A stretch of 64,000 nt of DNA, from positions 1,612,001 to 1,676,000 of the forward strand of contig NC_072813.1 in the NCBI RefSeq assembly GCF_003013715.1. The letters run 5' to 3'. Shown piece after piece: positions 28,383 through 38,072 of this stretch. The translations under genes and the position numbers were made by a program. Under the pieces are notes generated by a model. It worked only from the letters and a program-made list of their open reading frames with translations. It had not been told where the DNA came from and made no database searches. The DNA is from Candidozyma auris. Taxonomy: Eukaryota; Ascomycota; Pichiomycetes; Serinales; Metschnikowiaceae. Positions within the stretch are counted from its first letter, which is position 1. The number at the start of each line of letters is the position of its first letter.

Positions 28383-29267
28383 CTAAAACTTGTACACGTG
28401 GTCCTTTGTGTAGCCCAATTCGCTCAAAGCACCAGTAACTTCGCCCTGGTCGGTAGGAGACACCTTCATGCCCGAGAGCGCCTTGTACATGGGAGGAGGA
28501 CCACAGATAAAGATCTTGGACTCCTTAGATGGTGGAGGCAAGTGGTCCTTCAAGAAGTCCTTGCCAATGTAGCCTGTGTGACCCTTCCAGTCGTCGTCTG
28601 GCTTGTCGACAAAGTAGTACACGTTGACCTGGTCCTTGTGCTTCTCGACAATCTCGTCAATCTCCTTCTTCAACAAGATGTCCTTGACAGAGGTGGAGGC
28701 GTAGAACAAGTCCACCTTGGTGTTGTCGTTAGGGTTTCTGGTGATCTCATTGAGCAACTGGTACAATGGGGTAATACCGGAACCGCCGCCAATCAAGGAG
28801 ATTTTCTCAAACTGGTTGGGGTCCCACTTCCACTTGACAATGGGGCCCTTGAACGCCACGGTGTCGCTAGGCTTCAACTCCCAGAAGTGCTTGGAGAACT
28901 TACCAGTCTCGTAGGTCTTGATGACGAAGTCAATGGTGCCCTTCTGGTCGGTAGGCGAAGTTGGCGTGTATGGTCTAATGACATTGTTACCTTTCTCGGT
29001 GACGTACTTCGCCATCAAGCACGAGGCGGTGATCAAGCCGGAAACGTGGTCTGGGTCCTTCAACTCAAACACATAGTGCTTCGAGTCTGGCGACACCTGT
29101 GTAGCCAGCTTCAACTTCAAGTCGATCCACTCGTCGCCTCCGGTGAAGGTTTTACCGGTATCGTTCATGATGGGGTTGGACATTCTGTAGGCCAATCCAA
29201 TGGCACCGACGGCGCCGGCTGCGCCGAGAACGGGCCACATGGATCTTGCGCTCAATCTAGCAAACAT
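28383..29267 (-). CDS. MCR1: Mitochondrial NADH-cytochrome b5 reductase
   Basis: A 294-residue flavoprotein. From the ATG at 29267 it has a basic presequence and membrane anchor (MFARLSARSMWPVLGAAGAVGAIG). It continues with the FAD-binding RPYTPTSP motif, the NADH-binding GGGSGITPLYQLL and the C-terminal CGPPPMYKALSG. In yeasts Mcr1 is present both in the outer membrane and, after cleavage, in the intermembrane space, and donates electrons in ergosterol and erythroascorbate metabolism. The frame extends 70 codons further to an ATG at 29477, but the alternating TA tract at 29318-29331 lies in between and is probably the TATA box, so the shorter start is preferred. Confidence 0.95.
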   Translation of the reverse strand: MFARLSARSMWPVLGAAGAVGAIGLAYRMSNPIMNDTGKTFTGGDEWIDLKLKLATQVSPDSKHYVFELKDPDHVSGLITASCLMAKYVTEKGNNVIRPYTPTSPTDQKGTIDFVIKTYETGKFSKHFWELKPSDTVAFKGPIVKWKWDPNQFEKISLIGGGSGITPLYQLLNEITRNPNDNTKVDLFYASTSVKDILLKKEIDEIVEKHKDQVNVYYFVDKPDDDWKGHTGYIGKDFLKDHLPPPSKESKIFICGPPPMYKALSGMKVSPTDQGEVTGALSELGYTKDHVYKF

Positions 29268-29746
29268 TTTTGGAGTAAGGAATTGAGTAGTATGGGGCAA
29301 AATTGTGGGCGCACTGGTATATATATATATACTTGGGGGAAAGTGAGAAGTACAATTAATGTATGTAGGAGGCAATTTAGCAAGTGAGAACGAGCAGGAT
29401 TTATTCGTTGAGAGCGGTACTAGCGCGGTACTGCACAGCCCGCCGAGACTCGCTATTAGTATACGCTTACTTACCATGCTTAATGTACGGAATCATTAGG
29501 GTGGAGGTGAATTCCGTCGGACAGGTTGTCCAATACATTGAAAGGAGCTTTTTAGTAATGCAGATTTCAATTACGTAAACGCTGACTAGTGTTTCTCATC
29601 CTTCCCCATTTCTCCTTTCTTTTTTGTCTCTCTCTCTCTTTTGTACCCTTAGCAACTGTTCCCTGCGGTTCCGGTACACCACTGGCACTCAGGTGAGTAG
29701 CAAAAGGGTTAAACTGTGGCCCCACACCTTTTGTACCTCAATTGCG
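29268..29746. other. Divergent intergenic region MCR1 / NNR2
   Basis: About 480 bp. The MCR1 TATA tract is at the left; pyrimidine-rich sequence (TCTCTCTCTC near 29626-29640) precedes NNR2. GGTGAGTAGC at 29693 resembles a splice donor but no matching acceptor was convincing. Confidence 0.5.
29318..29331 (-). promoter_or_regulatory. TA tract, probable MCR1 TATA box
   Basis: Fourteen bases of alternating T and A, 51 bp upstream of the MCR1 start codon. Confidence 0.55.
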
Positions 29747-30781
29747 ATGTTTAAAGGAAAAAGCCAACGGGAATTGCTTCAGGTAGCCAAAACGCTCATC
29801 CAGCCGTTGAAACCATCCTACCACAAGGGCCAGGCTGGGAAGATCGCTGTGTTCGGTGGATGTGAGGATTATACGGGGGCCCCGTTCTTTCTGGCCCATT
29901 CGGCTGCTTTGGTGGGCGCTGACTTGAGTCACGTTGTGTGTGAAAAGCAGGCTGCTCCGGTGATCAAAGGATATCTGCCAGATTTGATGATCCATCCGTA
30001 CTTATATGATTTGGAAAATGCAGATCTCAGACAGTGGGCGTCTCCGGAAGAGCTAGCGAAGCTAAAGAAGGTGCCTCTCGATGAGATTTTGAATCAGAAG
30101 GACGATCTCGATAAAATCATCGAGAATCACGTCTTGCCCAAGATTCTGGGGCTCATGGAGAGAGTAGACATGTTTGTCGTGGGACCTGGGTTTGGAAGAG
30201 ACGCCCTCATGCTCAAAACGCTTGTGAGGGTGATAGAAGAGATAAAAGTCGTCAACAAGCCCGTTATTTTGGATGCAGACTCGCTTTACTTGGTGTCGGT
30301 GCGTCCAGAGCTCATCAAGGGCTACCCCAAGGCGGTGCTTACACCAAATGTGGTTGAGTTTGGTCGAATCTGCCTGGCTCTTGCCATTGACAACACCGAC
30401 GACGTTGAATGCGCCATGAGGGTGCTGAAGGCGTTGGGAAACGTGACCATTATCAAAAAAGGTGCTCATGAGGTGATTGTGAGGAAGGGAAGCCATGTTA
30501 TCAACGAATTGCCGGGCTCCTTGAGGCGTGTGGGTGGCCAAGGCGATACCTTGACAGGGGCATTGGCCACGCTTCTTACATGGGCTGAACACTACAACAG
30601 CGGGTTCTGGGAAGGTTCAGGGAAGATCGACGAGGATGAAGCCCTATTGCTAGCGTGCTTTGCTGCCTGCTCTGTGGTGAGAGTAGCCAGTGGAAAGGCA
30701 TTTGGCAAGTACAAGAGAGCTATGCAGACACTGAACGTGCACGAGTTTCTCGGAGAGGCGTTTGAAGAATTGTTTGGATAG
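29747..30781 (+). CDS. NNR2: ATP-dependent NAD(P)H-hydrate dehydratase
   Basis: A 344-residue enzyme of the ribokinase-like CARKD/YjeF-C family (YKL151C in S. cerevisiae), which repairs hydrated NAD(P)H. Motifs seen: [22 protein letters not shown] near the N-terminus, [34 protein letters not shown], and the catalytic/phosphate-binding [14 protein letters not shown]. Starts at the first in-frame ATG, 29747 ([10 protein letters not shown]). Upstream, the frame stays open for about 41 codons with a basic, Ser/Thr-rich, acid-free composition but has no ATG; mammalian relatives use alternative targeting peptides, so a non-AUG mitochondrial form is conceivable but unproven. Confidence 0.93.
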   Translation: MFKGKSQRELLQVAKTLIQPLKPSYHKGQAGKIAVFGGCEDYTGAPFFLAHSAALVGADLSHVVCEKQAAPVIKGYLPDLMIHPYLYDLENADLRQWASPEELAKLKKVPLDEILNQKDDLDKIIENHVLPKILGLMERVDMFVVGPGFGRDALMLKTLVRVIEEIKVVNKPVILDADSLYLVSVRPELIKGYPKAVLTPNVVEFGRICLALAIDNTDDVECAMRVLKALGNVTIIKKGAHEVIVRKGSHVINELPGSLRRVGGQGDTLTGALATLLTWAEHYNSGFWEGSGKIDEDEALLLACFAACSVVRVASGKAFGKYKRAMQTLNVHEFLGEAFEELFG

Positions 30782-31301
30782 GGTTTGGGTATGAGCAATT
30801 GTTCGTAAGCCGAGGACGGCGGACTTGATTTGATGAGGAGAGATTTACACGGTAAATCAAGTTACTCTCCAATATTACTCACGTATGATTTTATAGAGCA
30901 CGTTGATTACGTGCCACAGTGTTCACCTAGCCACTCATCTCTGCTGCTTATTTTTTGCACCCATTTCAATATCCGCAAAATCCGAATTCCATTTTTTCTC
31001 ACCAAAAGGCCGAAAATGGCAGTACCAAATAAATTCTGTAATAGAGTATGAGTACCTATGATGAGGCCTCATAAACAAGATCTATTCAAGTGCACGTAAT
31101 TTGGGCAAATCCCCTTCCCCAGATTGGCTTTCCATATGATTACTGATTTCCTGCACATACTCCAGGATCCCCCACAATCTTTAACTGTACACTTCCTCGG
31201 ATCATGTTCATCCATCTTTTCCAAACTCAAGCAACCGCTTTTCAACAAATAACACACAAAATACTACTTATCTTCAACAAAAATCTATTAACATATTTAT
31301 T
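30782..31301. other. Intergenic region NNR2 / PEX20
   Basis: 520 bp, AT-rich. It holds the 12-bp perfect palindrome ATGAGGCCTCAT at 31061-31072, 230 bp upstream of PEX20. No RNA gene seen. Confidence 0.5.
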
Positions 31302-32585
31302 ATGGACGCTAGCTGTGGACCCTCGAGTGCGCTTTCCCAGCTTTCTAAGCATGCTCAGAGAGACACCTCTCTTCAGCACGGGACCGTGAACAAAAGTTTT
31401 CCCCAACAAAGTAGGCCAAGTTTCAAAAACCAGCCTGGATTCGATGCCTCACTCAACCAGGAATTTCAGAACTTCAGTGGCCGAGCTGGACCAGGGGCAA
31501 CTTTCCAAGATCAGTTTGCCGGGGCAGGACCCATCAACCCTCATGCTCAACACCGCCCTCAACAACATCAACACCAGCAAAACCAGTGGATTCAGGACTT
31601 TAATGGTTTGTCCTTGGAAAATCGACACCAGCTGCCTGCTGCTGCTGCTGCTGCTGCTCATGCCCAGCAGGGAAAGTCCGACTGGCACCAGCAGTTCATG
31701 AACCTGATGAATAGGCAAAGTATGCAGCAGCAACAACCACAGCTTCAACACAATATGGCCAACACAGCATTTAGGCCACAGATGGGGTACATGGGCCAAA
31801 TGGGCCAGATGGGCCAAAGTTTTCAGACGCTGAACCAACCTCAGACAGAGAAGGCCCAAGTGGAGGCGGATTTGCTTGAAAACAGTGAAATTCTCGACTC
31901 TCACTTTGAGCAGCTCGAGAAGGAGTTGGCGATGGAAGAGCAGCAGTCTGAAGAAGCACTGATTAGTGAGATCGACAAGGAGCAATTTGTCGAGGCTGCC
32001 AAGGCAGTGAGGCACTCCATGAGGAACGAGAACAACATGAAGTCAGAAGAAACAACGTCTAAGTTTGAGCAGCTGAATTTCCTAAAGCTCATGAACTCAA
32101 TCTCCGATAGAAAGGTCGAGCTCTCGAAAGAGGGCGACAAGCTTGTTGAAACAGAAACGGGACAGGATATCAGGAACAACCTAAGCGACCCGCTAAAGTA
32201 CGAGAAAGACCCCGACTACCACGAAAGGCCCCACGAGACAATCCCAGCACCAGCAAATTTGAACGCTCAAAATATGAGCGTTCCTCCACCACAAATCACC
32301 AAGGAGTCAGAAAGTGTTCGCAGCCATTTACCTGACCCATTGGCCCACATAAAGGATGGCCAGCTCCCTGACAACTTGACGGCTTTACAAGCGGCGAGAA
32401 TCATAAGCGGTGGGCAAGTTACGGGAAACCAGTGGATGGAGGACGAGTCGTGGCTAACGGACCCCAGCAGGCTTCAGAACCAGACACCACTCTCCCAAGG
32501 CGGCAGCAGCAGCGGGAACAGCATATTGGAGCCCCACTGGCAGGAAGTCTACGATGACTATCGCCATGATGATGATTACCATTGA
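31302..32585 (+). CDS. PEX20: PTS2 co-receptor Pex20
   Basis: A 427-residue, Gln/Asn-rich, largely disordered protein. The N-terminus MDASCGPSSALSQLSKHAQR is the conserved Pex5/Pex20 start carrying the ubiquitinated cysteine (residue 5). WIQDF and SDWHQQF are WxxxF-type motifs for Pex13/Pex14 binding. The C-terminal block ending NQWMEDESW is the Pex7-binding region. No TPR repeats are present, which excludes Pex5. Pex20 acts with Pex7 to import PTS2 proteins into peroxisomes; S. cerevisiae uses Pex18/Pex21 instead. A run of seven GCT codons encodes poly-Ala near residue 115, and GYMGQMGQMGQ is a short repeat. Confidence 0.88.
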   Translation: MDASCGPSSALSQLSKHAQRDTSLQHGTVNKSFPQQSRPSFKNQPGFDASLNQEFQNFSGRAGPGATFQDQFAGAGPINPHAQHRPQQHQHQQNQWIQDFNGLSLENRHQLPAAAAAAAHAQQGKSDWHQQFMNLMNRQSMQQQQPQLQHNMANTAFRPQMGYMGQMGQMGQSFQTLNQPQTEKAQVEADLLENSEILDSHFEQLEKELAMEEQQSEEALISEIDKEQFVEAAKAVRHSMRNENNMKSEETTSKFEQLNFLKLMNSISDRKVELSKEGDKLVETETGQDIRNNLSDPLKYEKDPDYHERPHETIPAPANLNAQNMSVPPPQITKESESVRSHLPDPLAHIKDGQLPDNLTALQAARIISGGQVTGNQWMEDESWLTDPSRLQNQTPLSQGGSSSGNSILEPHWQEVYDDYRHDDDYH

Positions 32586-32750
32586 AGATTTTTACTAGAT
32601 GGTTGAAGCTGACAGAAGTCTACTTTTGAATCAAGGTTGCTTATGTTCACCAACTTAGAGTTTATAGGATGTGGTGAGTCTGTTCATGGCTGGGCGACAG
32701 AGCGCACTTTGGTCTGTCGATATCAGCAGCCCACTGTGAGGAGAATGATA

Positions 32751-32761
32751 CATCTCATCGC
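32751..32761 (-). promoter_or_regulatory. PAC-type element without an assigned gene
   Basis: CATCTCATCGC, i.e. GCGATGAGATG on the minus strand, identical to the POL5 site. It lies 166 bp past the PEX20 stop with no ribosome-biogenesis gene next to it. Confidence 0.5.
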
Positions 32762-33832
32762 CTCAAACGGGCGTCGACGTGCTCGTACGATGCTTTTCCC
32801 TTGGCGGAGCACTTGTGCGCTAAAAGCATAGGATTCACGTTTGATGGGTATTCAGAGTAAAATTGAAGACTTCTCTTCATATTCTCTAATCTCGGGCAAA
32901 GCCTCCATTGACTCTGTGTCGCCAACTCCTAAACCGGGCCTGGCAAAATTCGCATTACAGCCTTTCCTGCGGTATAGAGTATGTGCTTGAATGCGCAAAT
33001 ACCAAGCCTAGGGCCCAGCGAATCTTGGAAGGCAATAATTGCAAGCAAAATTAGCAAGGCAAAAGGAAGAGATAAAAAAAAAAAAATAGCTATGTGTCTA
33101 GCATCGTACAAAAGACACCTCCTGTGTTTTTTGGAGTCACATGGCTTCTTGATTTTTTTTCGTTGATGCAATATGCATGGTCCACCACCAGACGATCTCA
33201 CTGTCTGTCAACCTGACACAATAACGTGTGAAATGTTGGCCAATTCCACTGTTTTACATGCTTCTAGGCAAATTCACAGGAATGCTCGTTGCCAAATGAA
33301 GGTCTACCCAAAATACCTCATCTGGAACGAGGTGCCAAAAGGAACGCTGATAGCCTTTCCTACATACACGGCTGCCAACGGTCCGATCAAGGAGGGTTAA
33401 GCCAGTGGGGGGAATTCCACAGAAAAACGCCCTAAACACCGGGAAAACGGGGCCTAATTCCGAGACTCCTTTTGGGGCCTAAGCTAACTTTCCTTTTCTT
33501 GATTTCATAGGCAATCAGTGGTGATTTCGGTGTTACTGTTTCATGGGTCCTCCCTGCATGGACTAAAGAGAGAGATTTGCTCGTACTACGCAATGAAAAA
33601 AGGAAAGCCTGAAAAAAAAATAGAGCTGTCCGCAGTACATGCAGGCCGTCCTTTTCTTTTTCCAACCTCTGACTGGTCGACCTCGCCCTACCGTCGTCAA
33701 CGTCAACGTAATCGTGCTGGCCACTACAGGGGCCACGGCCAGAGCACAGTTGCACTTTTGGAAATGAAGTTTTCGTTTTTTGTCGCTATCATTCGGCGTT
33801 AAATGTCAGCCTCTATCGGATCAACGGATATT

Positions 33833-33869
33833 TTTTCGGACTTTCTCGACCGGCCCAAAAGTCCGAAAA
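33833..33869. repeat. Inverted repeat with 12-bp perfect arms upstream of GPD
   Basis: TTTTCGGACTTT (33833-33844) and AAAGTCCGAAAA (33858-33869) separated by 13 bases. CGG and CCG triplets sit at mirror positions, as in zinc-cluster factor sites. The element ends 292 bp upstream of the GPD start. Confidence 0.75.
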
Positions 33870-34101
33870 TGACCTCCTTTTACCCAACTTGCGGACACCA
33901 CTATGTTGCTTAGATTTGATAGCGGGGGTTTCGGGCTAGGCCCGCGCGCACTAGGCTAATCGCCTCTTGACTGGTTACTTCATGTCCATCTTCTCGTGAT
34001 GTAATGGCACATTGCTCAAGCCATCGGCACCTTGGGTCCTGCAGAATACCTCGCTGGGTTTATCCGTCCTCCCCGTTTCTTTTTTTCCTCCCTGCCAGAG
34101 A

Positions 34102-34109
34102 TATAAAAG
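34102..34109 (+). promoter_or_regulatory. TATA box of GPD
   Basis: TATAAAAG, 60 bp upstream of the start codon. Confidence 0.7.
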
Positions 34110-34161
34110 AGGGAACTTATCCTACCAAGTATTTCAAAAAATTATCTCAATCAATACTACC

Positions 34162-35274
34162 ATGACTCTCCCATACCCTATCCCACAACCATTTAGAGTT
34201 TGCATTATCGGCTCCGGCAACTGGGGCACAGCTGTCGCCAAGCTTGTCGCCGAGAACACTGCTGAAAAGCCTGAAATTTTTGAAAAACAGGTGAACATGT
34301 GGGTGTTTGAGGAAGAAATCGAGGGTAAGAAGTTGACGGAAATCATCAACACCGAGCACGAGAACGTCAAGTACTTGCCTGGCGTCAAGTTGCCCGAGAA
34401 CCTCGTGGCCAACCCTGACGTTGTGGCCACTGTCGAGGACGCCGACCTCTTGGTGTTCAACATTCCTCACCAGTTCCTTCCAAAGACTTGCAAACAGTTG
34501 ATTGGTAAGGTGAAGCCAACCGCCAGAGCCATTTCTTGTCTCAAGGGCTTGGAGGTTGACGCTAATGGCTGCAAATTGTTGTCGCAGTCCATCACCGACA
34601 CCTTGGGCATCTACTGTGGTGTCCTCTCTGGTGCTAACATTGCCAACGAGGTTGCTAGAGGCAGATGGTCTGAGACCTCAATCGCTTATAATGTCCCAGA
34701 CGACTTCCGTGGTGAAGGTAAGGACATTGACGAGTTTGTCTTGAAGGAGGCTTTCCACAGAACATACTTCCACGTGAGAGTGATCAAGGACGTTATTGGT
34801 GCCTCTATTGCTGGAGCTTTGAAGAACGTCGTTGCCTGCGCTGCTGGTTTCGTCGAAGGTGCCGGTTGGGGTGACAACGCCAAGTCTGCCATCATGAGAA
34901 TTGGTCTTTCGGAAACCATTCGTTTCTCTTCCTATTGGGAGAAGTTTCACATCAAGGGCTTGTCTCCACCAAACCCAAGCACATTCACTCAAGAGTCTGC
35001 TGGTGTTGCTGACTTGATCACCACATGCTCTGGTGGTAGAAATGTCAAGGTCGCTCGTTACATGATTGAGAACAAGGTTGACGCATGGGAAGCCGAGAAG
35101 AAGTTGCTCAATGGCCAGTCCTCCCAGGGTATCATCACTGCCAAGGAGGTGCATGAGTTGTTGGTCAACTACGACTTGCAGGCCGAGTTCCCATTGTTTG
35201 AGGCTACTTACAACGTTATCTACGAGAACGCTGACATCAACGAATGGCCAGTGCTTTTGGAGCAGGACTGTTAA
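34162..35274 (+). CDS. GPD1: NAD-dependent glycerol-3-phosphate dehydrogenase
   Basis: A 370-residue cytosolic enzyme reducing dihydroxyacetone phosphate to glycerol-3-phosphate, the step that drives glycerol production under osmotic stress and NADH re-oxidation. The NAD-binding IIGSGNWGTAVAK begins at residue 14, and the catalytic region GASIAGALKNVVACAAGF and the substrate-binding GGRNVKVARYM are intact. The ATG at 34162 follows a TATA box by 60 bp. The N-terminus is short and has no clear PTS2 extension like that of S. cerevisiae Gpd1. Codon use is highly biased, indicating strong expression. Whether it corresponds to GPD1 or GPD2 cannot be settled here. Confidence 0.95.
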   Translation: MTLPYPIPQPFRVCIIGSGNWGTAVAKLVAENTAEKPEIFEKQVNMWVFEEEIEGKKLTEIINTEHENVKYLPGVKLPENLVANPDVVATVEDADLLVFNIPHQFLPKTCKQLIGKVKPTARAISCLKGLEVDANGCKLLSQSITDTLGIYCGVLSGANIANEVARGRWSETSIAYNVPDDFRGEGKDIDEFVLKEAFHRTYFHVRVIKDVIGASIAGALKNVVACAAGFVEGAGWGDNAKSAIMRIGLSETIRFSSYWEKFHIKGLSPPNPSTFTQESAGVADLITTCSGGRNVKVARYMIENKVDAWEAEKKLLNGQSSQGIITAKEVHELLVNYDLQAEFPLFEATYNVIYENADINEWPVLLEQDC

Positions 35275-35947
35275 GTAGTCTTTTCTAGTTTGCATCTGCA
35301 ATTTGTACATTAGAGTTTAAAGAGTATATTTATAGAGAACTATAATTGTAGATTGATGAATTTTAGACTATTAAGCAACATCGTCAAGGGCACCTAAAGG
35401 AGCAGTAGTCTCATTAGGAGCAGTCCTTCTACATTGAAAGTACGAAGAGAACTGCGAAGGTTTCCTATCTTGGAGGTATGATTCAACGGTTTTAAAAAGT
35501 CGCTTCCGAGGCTTCACAATGGGGTGACACCTGAGCTTCTCATGGTCATGTTCAAGAGAAAATTTTGAGCCGAAAACCCTTCAGACTTCGAATTCGGGCC
35601 AATTCCAGATTACTGAGCTTAATCGTAAGCGTTTATAAACTTCGTAATTCTACTGATCCCTGCGACCCTGGCTTGAAGCGTTGATAGCTGGTCGGATACT
35701 ACTACGATACTTATGCAGTATTTATGGCCAAAGGAGTATGTGCAGATAAGTCCTGCAATACAACCATGTATCCTTGCTACAATACTCAACATTATTGGAT
35801 ACTTGGTGGAAGATGCCTTTCCTGAGATCACTGCAAGAGTGCCATCTACAAAATTAAACACTGCAGTGCAAAATTCAAGCCAACGCTGTTGACGAATAAC
35901 ATGACGCAATCTTCACCATGTGAGTTTCACGTGGACTCATCCTCCAC
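35275..35947. other. Intergenic region GPD / Nudix gene
   Basis: About 670 bp, AT-rich; a CACGTG box at 35928-35933 lies just before the Nudix gene. A minus-strand frame at 35619-35909 lacks an ATG start and any family resemblance. Confidence 0.5.
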
Positions 35948-37066
35948 ATGCATATACTTCAGCCAAAACACCCTCCACTTCTTCTACACTTCATGGCCGA
36001 CCAAGACTTATTAGCCAACCTAAGGTCGTACAAGACACAGAACTACCTACTGGGCCAGGTGTCCGTGTGGCACAAGCTCCCAATTGCACGAAGAGCGCTG
36101 GTATTCATCCTTCTTTTCGTTGGACATTTGGGCGAGCTTCGGGTGGTGCTAACCAAGCGATCTTCAAGGCTCAGAACGTTTCCAGGGCATATATCGCTAC
36201 CCGGAGGCAAAGCGGATACAGGGTTGGAGCTGCCATGGCAGGTATCGAGAAGAGAAATGAGTGAAGAGATTGGGCTCAGTGAGGATAATGAGTATCTTGC
36301 GAAAAACTACGGCTTCACTATCGAACATGTGAATGAGTTGCCTTGCTACTTGCTGAGGACCATGTCTTCTGTTAAACCGTGCATTGGGTTCATGAAATTT
36401 AAGAATAATGGCAGCGACAAAGAGGAGCTCTTGGAAAACCTAAAGCTCAAGGTGAACCCGGGAGAGAGCTCCTCGATCTTTAGCTGCCCTCTTCGAGACT
36501 TTTTATACCCAGCTGTGGAGGAAGCAGCCCAGGAGGCGCTCGAAAGAACCCACTACTTGGTGAAATGGGCTGGTATCCCATGGCACTTGAGGTCTTACAC
36601 ATTTCCTCAAACAAAGCTGGGCGAAGCTTCGTGGCTACAAGAGTTCAAAGACATTTCTGCATCGGAGGAGGAATCGGCAGATGATGAGGCAAAGAGAGCT
36701 CAAACGCCGCCGCTGTCGCCCACGAGACGATACGTGAAGAAGAAAAAGAACTTATCTAAGTGGGGTGCTCTCGGGTCTAGGGTTGACGAGGAGCTGCAAG
36801 TGAAGATCTACGATGTGTGGGGACTTACAGCAAACATTCTTCATGATCTTGCGGAAGTGGTGTACTTGGGCCACTCTGTTGAAGGAAGGCAACTCGGCGA
36901 AGAAGAGCTCATCCACAGTCTCTGGAAGCACGGTGAGCTTCAGGGCAAACAAAGGTCGAAGCGGGAAAATGCTTGGATCAACTCGACGCCAACCGACAAA
37001 GCCTCTTTTGGCTGGGTCATCCCACGGCAAGAGTTCCTTCATTTGAAGAGGTTGTACAAAATGTAA
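35948..37066 (+). CDS. PCD1: Nudix hydrolase, PCD1/NUDT7-type CoA diphosphatase
   Basis: A 372-residue protein (357 from the second ATG at 35993, MADQDLLANLRSY). The NUDT7/PCD1 signature FPGHISLPGGKAD is followed by a Nudix box whose catalytic part reads RREMSEEIGL, and later by the UPF0035-type segments. In yeast this enzyme hydrolyses CoA and oxidised CoA in peroxisomes. The C-terminus ends LYKM, which is not a clear PTS1, so peroxisomal location is uncertain. A Ser/Glu/Lys-rich disordered insert lies at about residues 235-275. Neither ATG has a strong context; the longer form is given. Confidence 0.85.
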   Translation: MHILQPKHPPLLLHFMADQDLLANLRSYKTQNYLLGQVSVWHKLPIARRALVFILLFVGHLGELRVVLTKRSSRLRTFPGHISLPGGKADTGLELPWQVSRREMSEEIGLSEDNEYLAKNYGFTIEHVNELPCYLLRTMSSVKPCIGFMKFKNNGSDKEELLENLKLKVNPGESSSIFSCPLRDFLYPAVEEAAQEALERTHYLVKWAGIPWHLRSYTFPQTKLGEASWLQEFKDISASEEESADDEAKRAQTPPLSPTRRYVKKKKNLSKWGALGSRVDEELQVKIYDVWGLTANILHDLAEVVYLGHSVEGRQLGEEELIHSLWKHGELQGKQRSKRENAWINSTPTDKASFGWVIPRQEFLHLKRLYKM

Positions 37067-37441
37067 GAGGGATGCACCAGGTGTTGGTAGTGGTTCTTCC
37101 GCCCGATGCAACCTACGTTTGCTTGTACCTGTTAGAAATTAGATTTGTGCCTATGCCATCTATAGTAAGCTTGACGCAGATCATGGGTTAGTTAGTTATG
37201 ACTATACGACGTTTGAGTGGTTGCAAACCGTAGAAACCGCTACACATTCTCCCAAAACAAAACGAATTCAGCAGCGAGACTAAAAAATGCCAACGAAGCT
37301 CTCCAAGCAGACTACTCTCACTGAAGAATTCAAAAGTCTTTATATCTTTTCCTCCTCTCTGTATCTATCTCTCTTTGCCTTCCATCCGACAACTTACAGT
37401 GCGCATCTGTATACTGAAAGCTACTACTGAGTATCTTCACC
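37067..37441. other. Intergenic region Nudix gene / VMA22
   Basis: 375 bp holding the VMA22 promoter with one recurrent element at 37218-37228 and pyrimidine-rich sequence at 37335-37385. Confidence 0.5.
37218..37228 (+). promoter_or_regulatory. TGGTTGCAAAC element, VMA22 promoter
   Basis: Preceded by GAG; 224 bp upstream of the VMA22 start, same orientation. Confidence 0.4.
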
Positions 37442-38017
37442 ATGACGGCTTCTGAAGGTGACGAGGCCGTTGAGAGGCTTCTCGAGCTTCTTGATCAGTA
37501 CGAGAAACTTGTCAATGACAAGTTAAGTCCTAATTTTGAAGCGGGTATGCTTGATTTTGCCAGAGCCAACTACTGCCATGGTTCTAAGAGGTATAACGTT
37601 GACAACCTCGACAAACGGCCCTACGTCGCATGTAAAGAGGTCATCTTCGCTAAGGATAAATTGAGCCTTCGAGATAGGCTATTGGAAGAGAAGCAAAGGA
37701 AGAAAACGGAGAAGCACCCTGGCAATGGCGAAAGTTCAAGTGAGGATCCAGATATTCAACTTCTGAACAGAAAAAAGAATAGCATTGAGAACAACGGAAA
37801 GAAGACGGAGGTGCTGGAGAAGGATAAGAGGGAAACAAAGGAAACGAGCGTGCCCTTGTTGCGAGACCCTATTCTTCAATTTGGCGTCATTGTGCCTCGA
37901 TCCTTATCTACGGCGCAAGACTCGTTCGAAAAGTCTCTTGAAAATATTGTGGAGATGGTCAATCTACGGCGTGAAATGCTGGAATTGATCAGTAGGATTG
38001 AATCCCTATCGTCCTAG
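37442..38017 (+). CDS. VMA22: V-ATPase assembly factor Vma22
   Basis: A 191-residue peripheral ER protein needed with Vma12/Vma21 to assemble the V0 sector. It is related to CCDC115. Recognisable blocks: the N-terminal coiled coil with LLELLDQYEKLVNDKLSPNFEAG, the conserved LDFARANYCHGSKRY, and the C-terminal DPILQFGVIVPRSLSTAQDSF leading into a final helix. The centre is a Lys/Glu-rich linker. Length is close to S. cerevisiae Vma22 (181). It converges with SSF1 (55 bp). Confidence 0.88.
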   Translation: MTASEGDEAVERLLELLDQYEKLVNDKLSPNFEAGMLDFARANYCHGSKRYNVDNLDKRPYVACKEVIFAKDKLSLRDRLLEEKQRKKTEKHPGNGESSSEDPDIQLLNRKKNSIENNGKKTEVLEKDKRETKETSVPLLRDPILQFGVIVPRSLSTAQDSFEKSLENIVEMVNLRREMLELISRIESLSS

Positions 38018-38072
38018 TTGGACGGTTGCCGCTTAAATAGTACCTTTGCATGCATTTATTGATTTCACGGTT

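Larger units (their letters stand above)
32586..34161. other. Long intergenic region PEX20 / GPD
   Basis: About 1.58 kb. No convincing coding frame. It contains an orphan PAC element (32751-32761), an A-rich tract at about 33075-33088, two GGGGCCTAA direct repeats near 33454 and 33474, a 12-bp-arm inverted repeat at 33833-33869, GC-rich sequence at about 33920-33960 and the GPD TATA box. Unusually elaborate for a yeast promoter; a non-coding RNA near 32.8-33.1 kb cannot be excluded. Confidence 0.55.

Noticed and set aside
29268..29477. 70-residue N-terminal extension of MCR1
   Set aside because: It would be translated through the TA tract that looks like the TATA box; the shorter form has a proper Mcr1 presequence.
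35619..35909. 96-codon minus-strand frame upstream of the Nudix gene
   Set aside because: Begins with TTG, no ATG near its start, no conserved motif.
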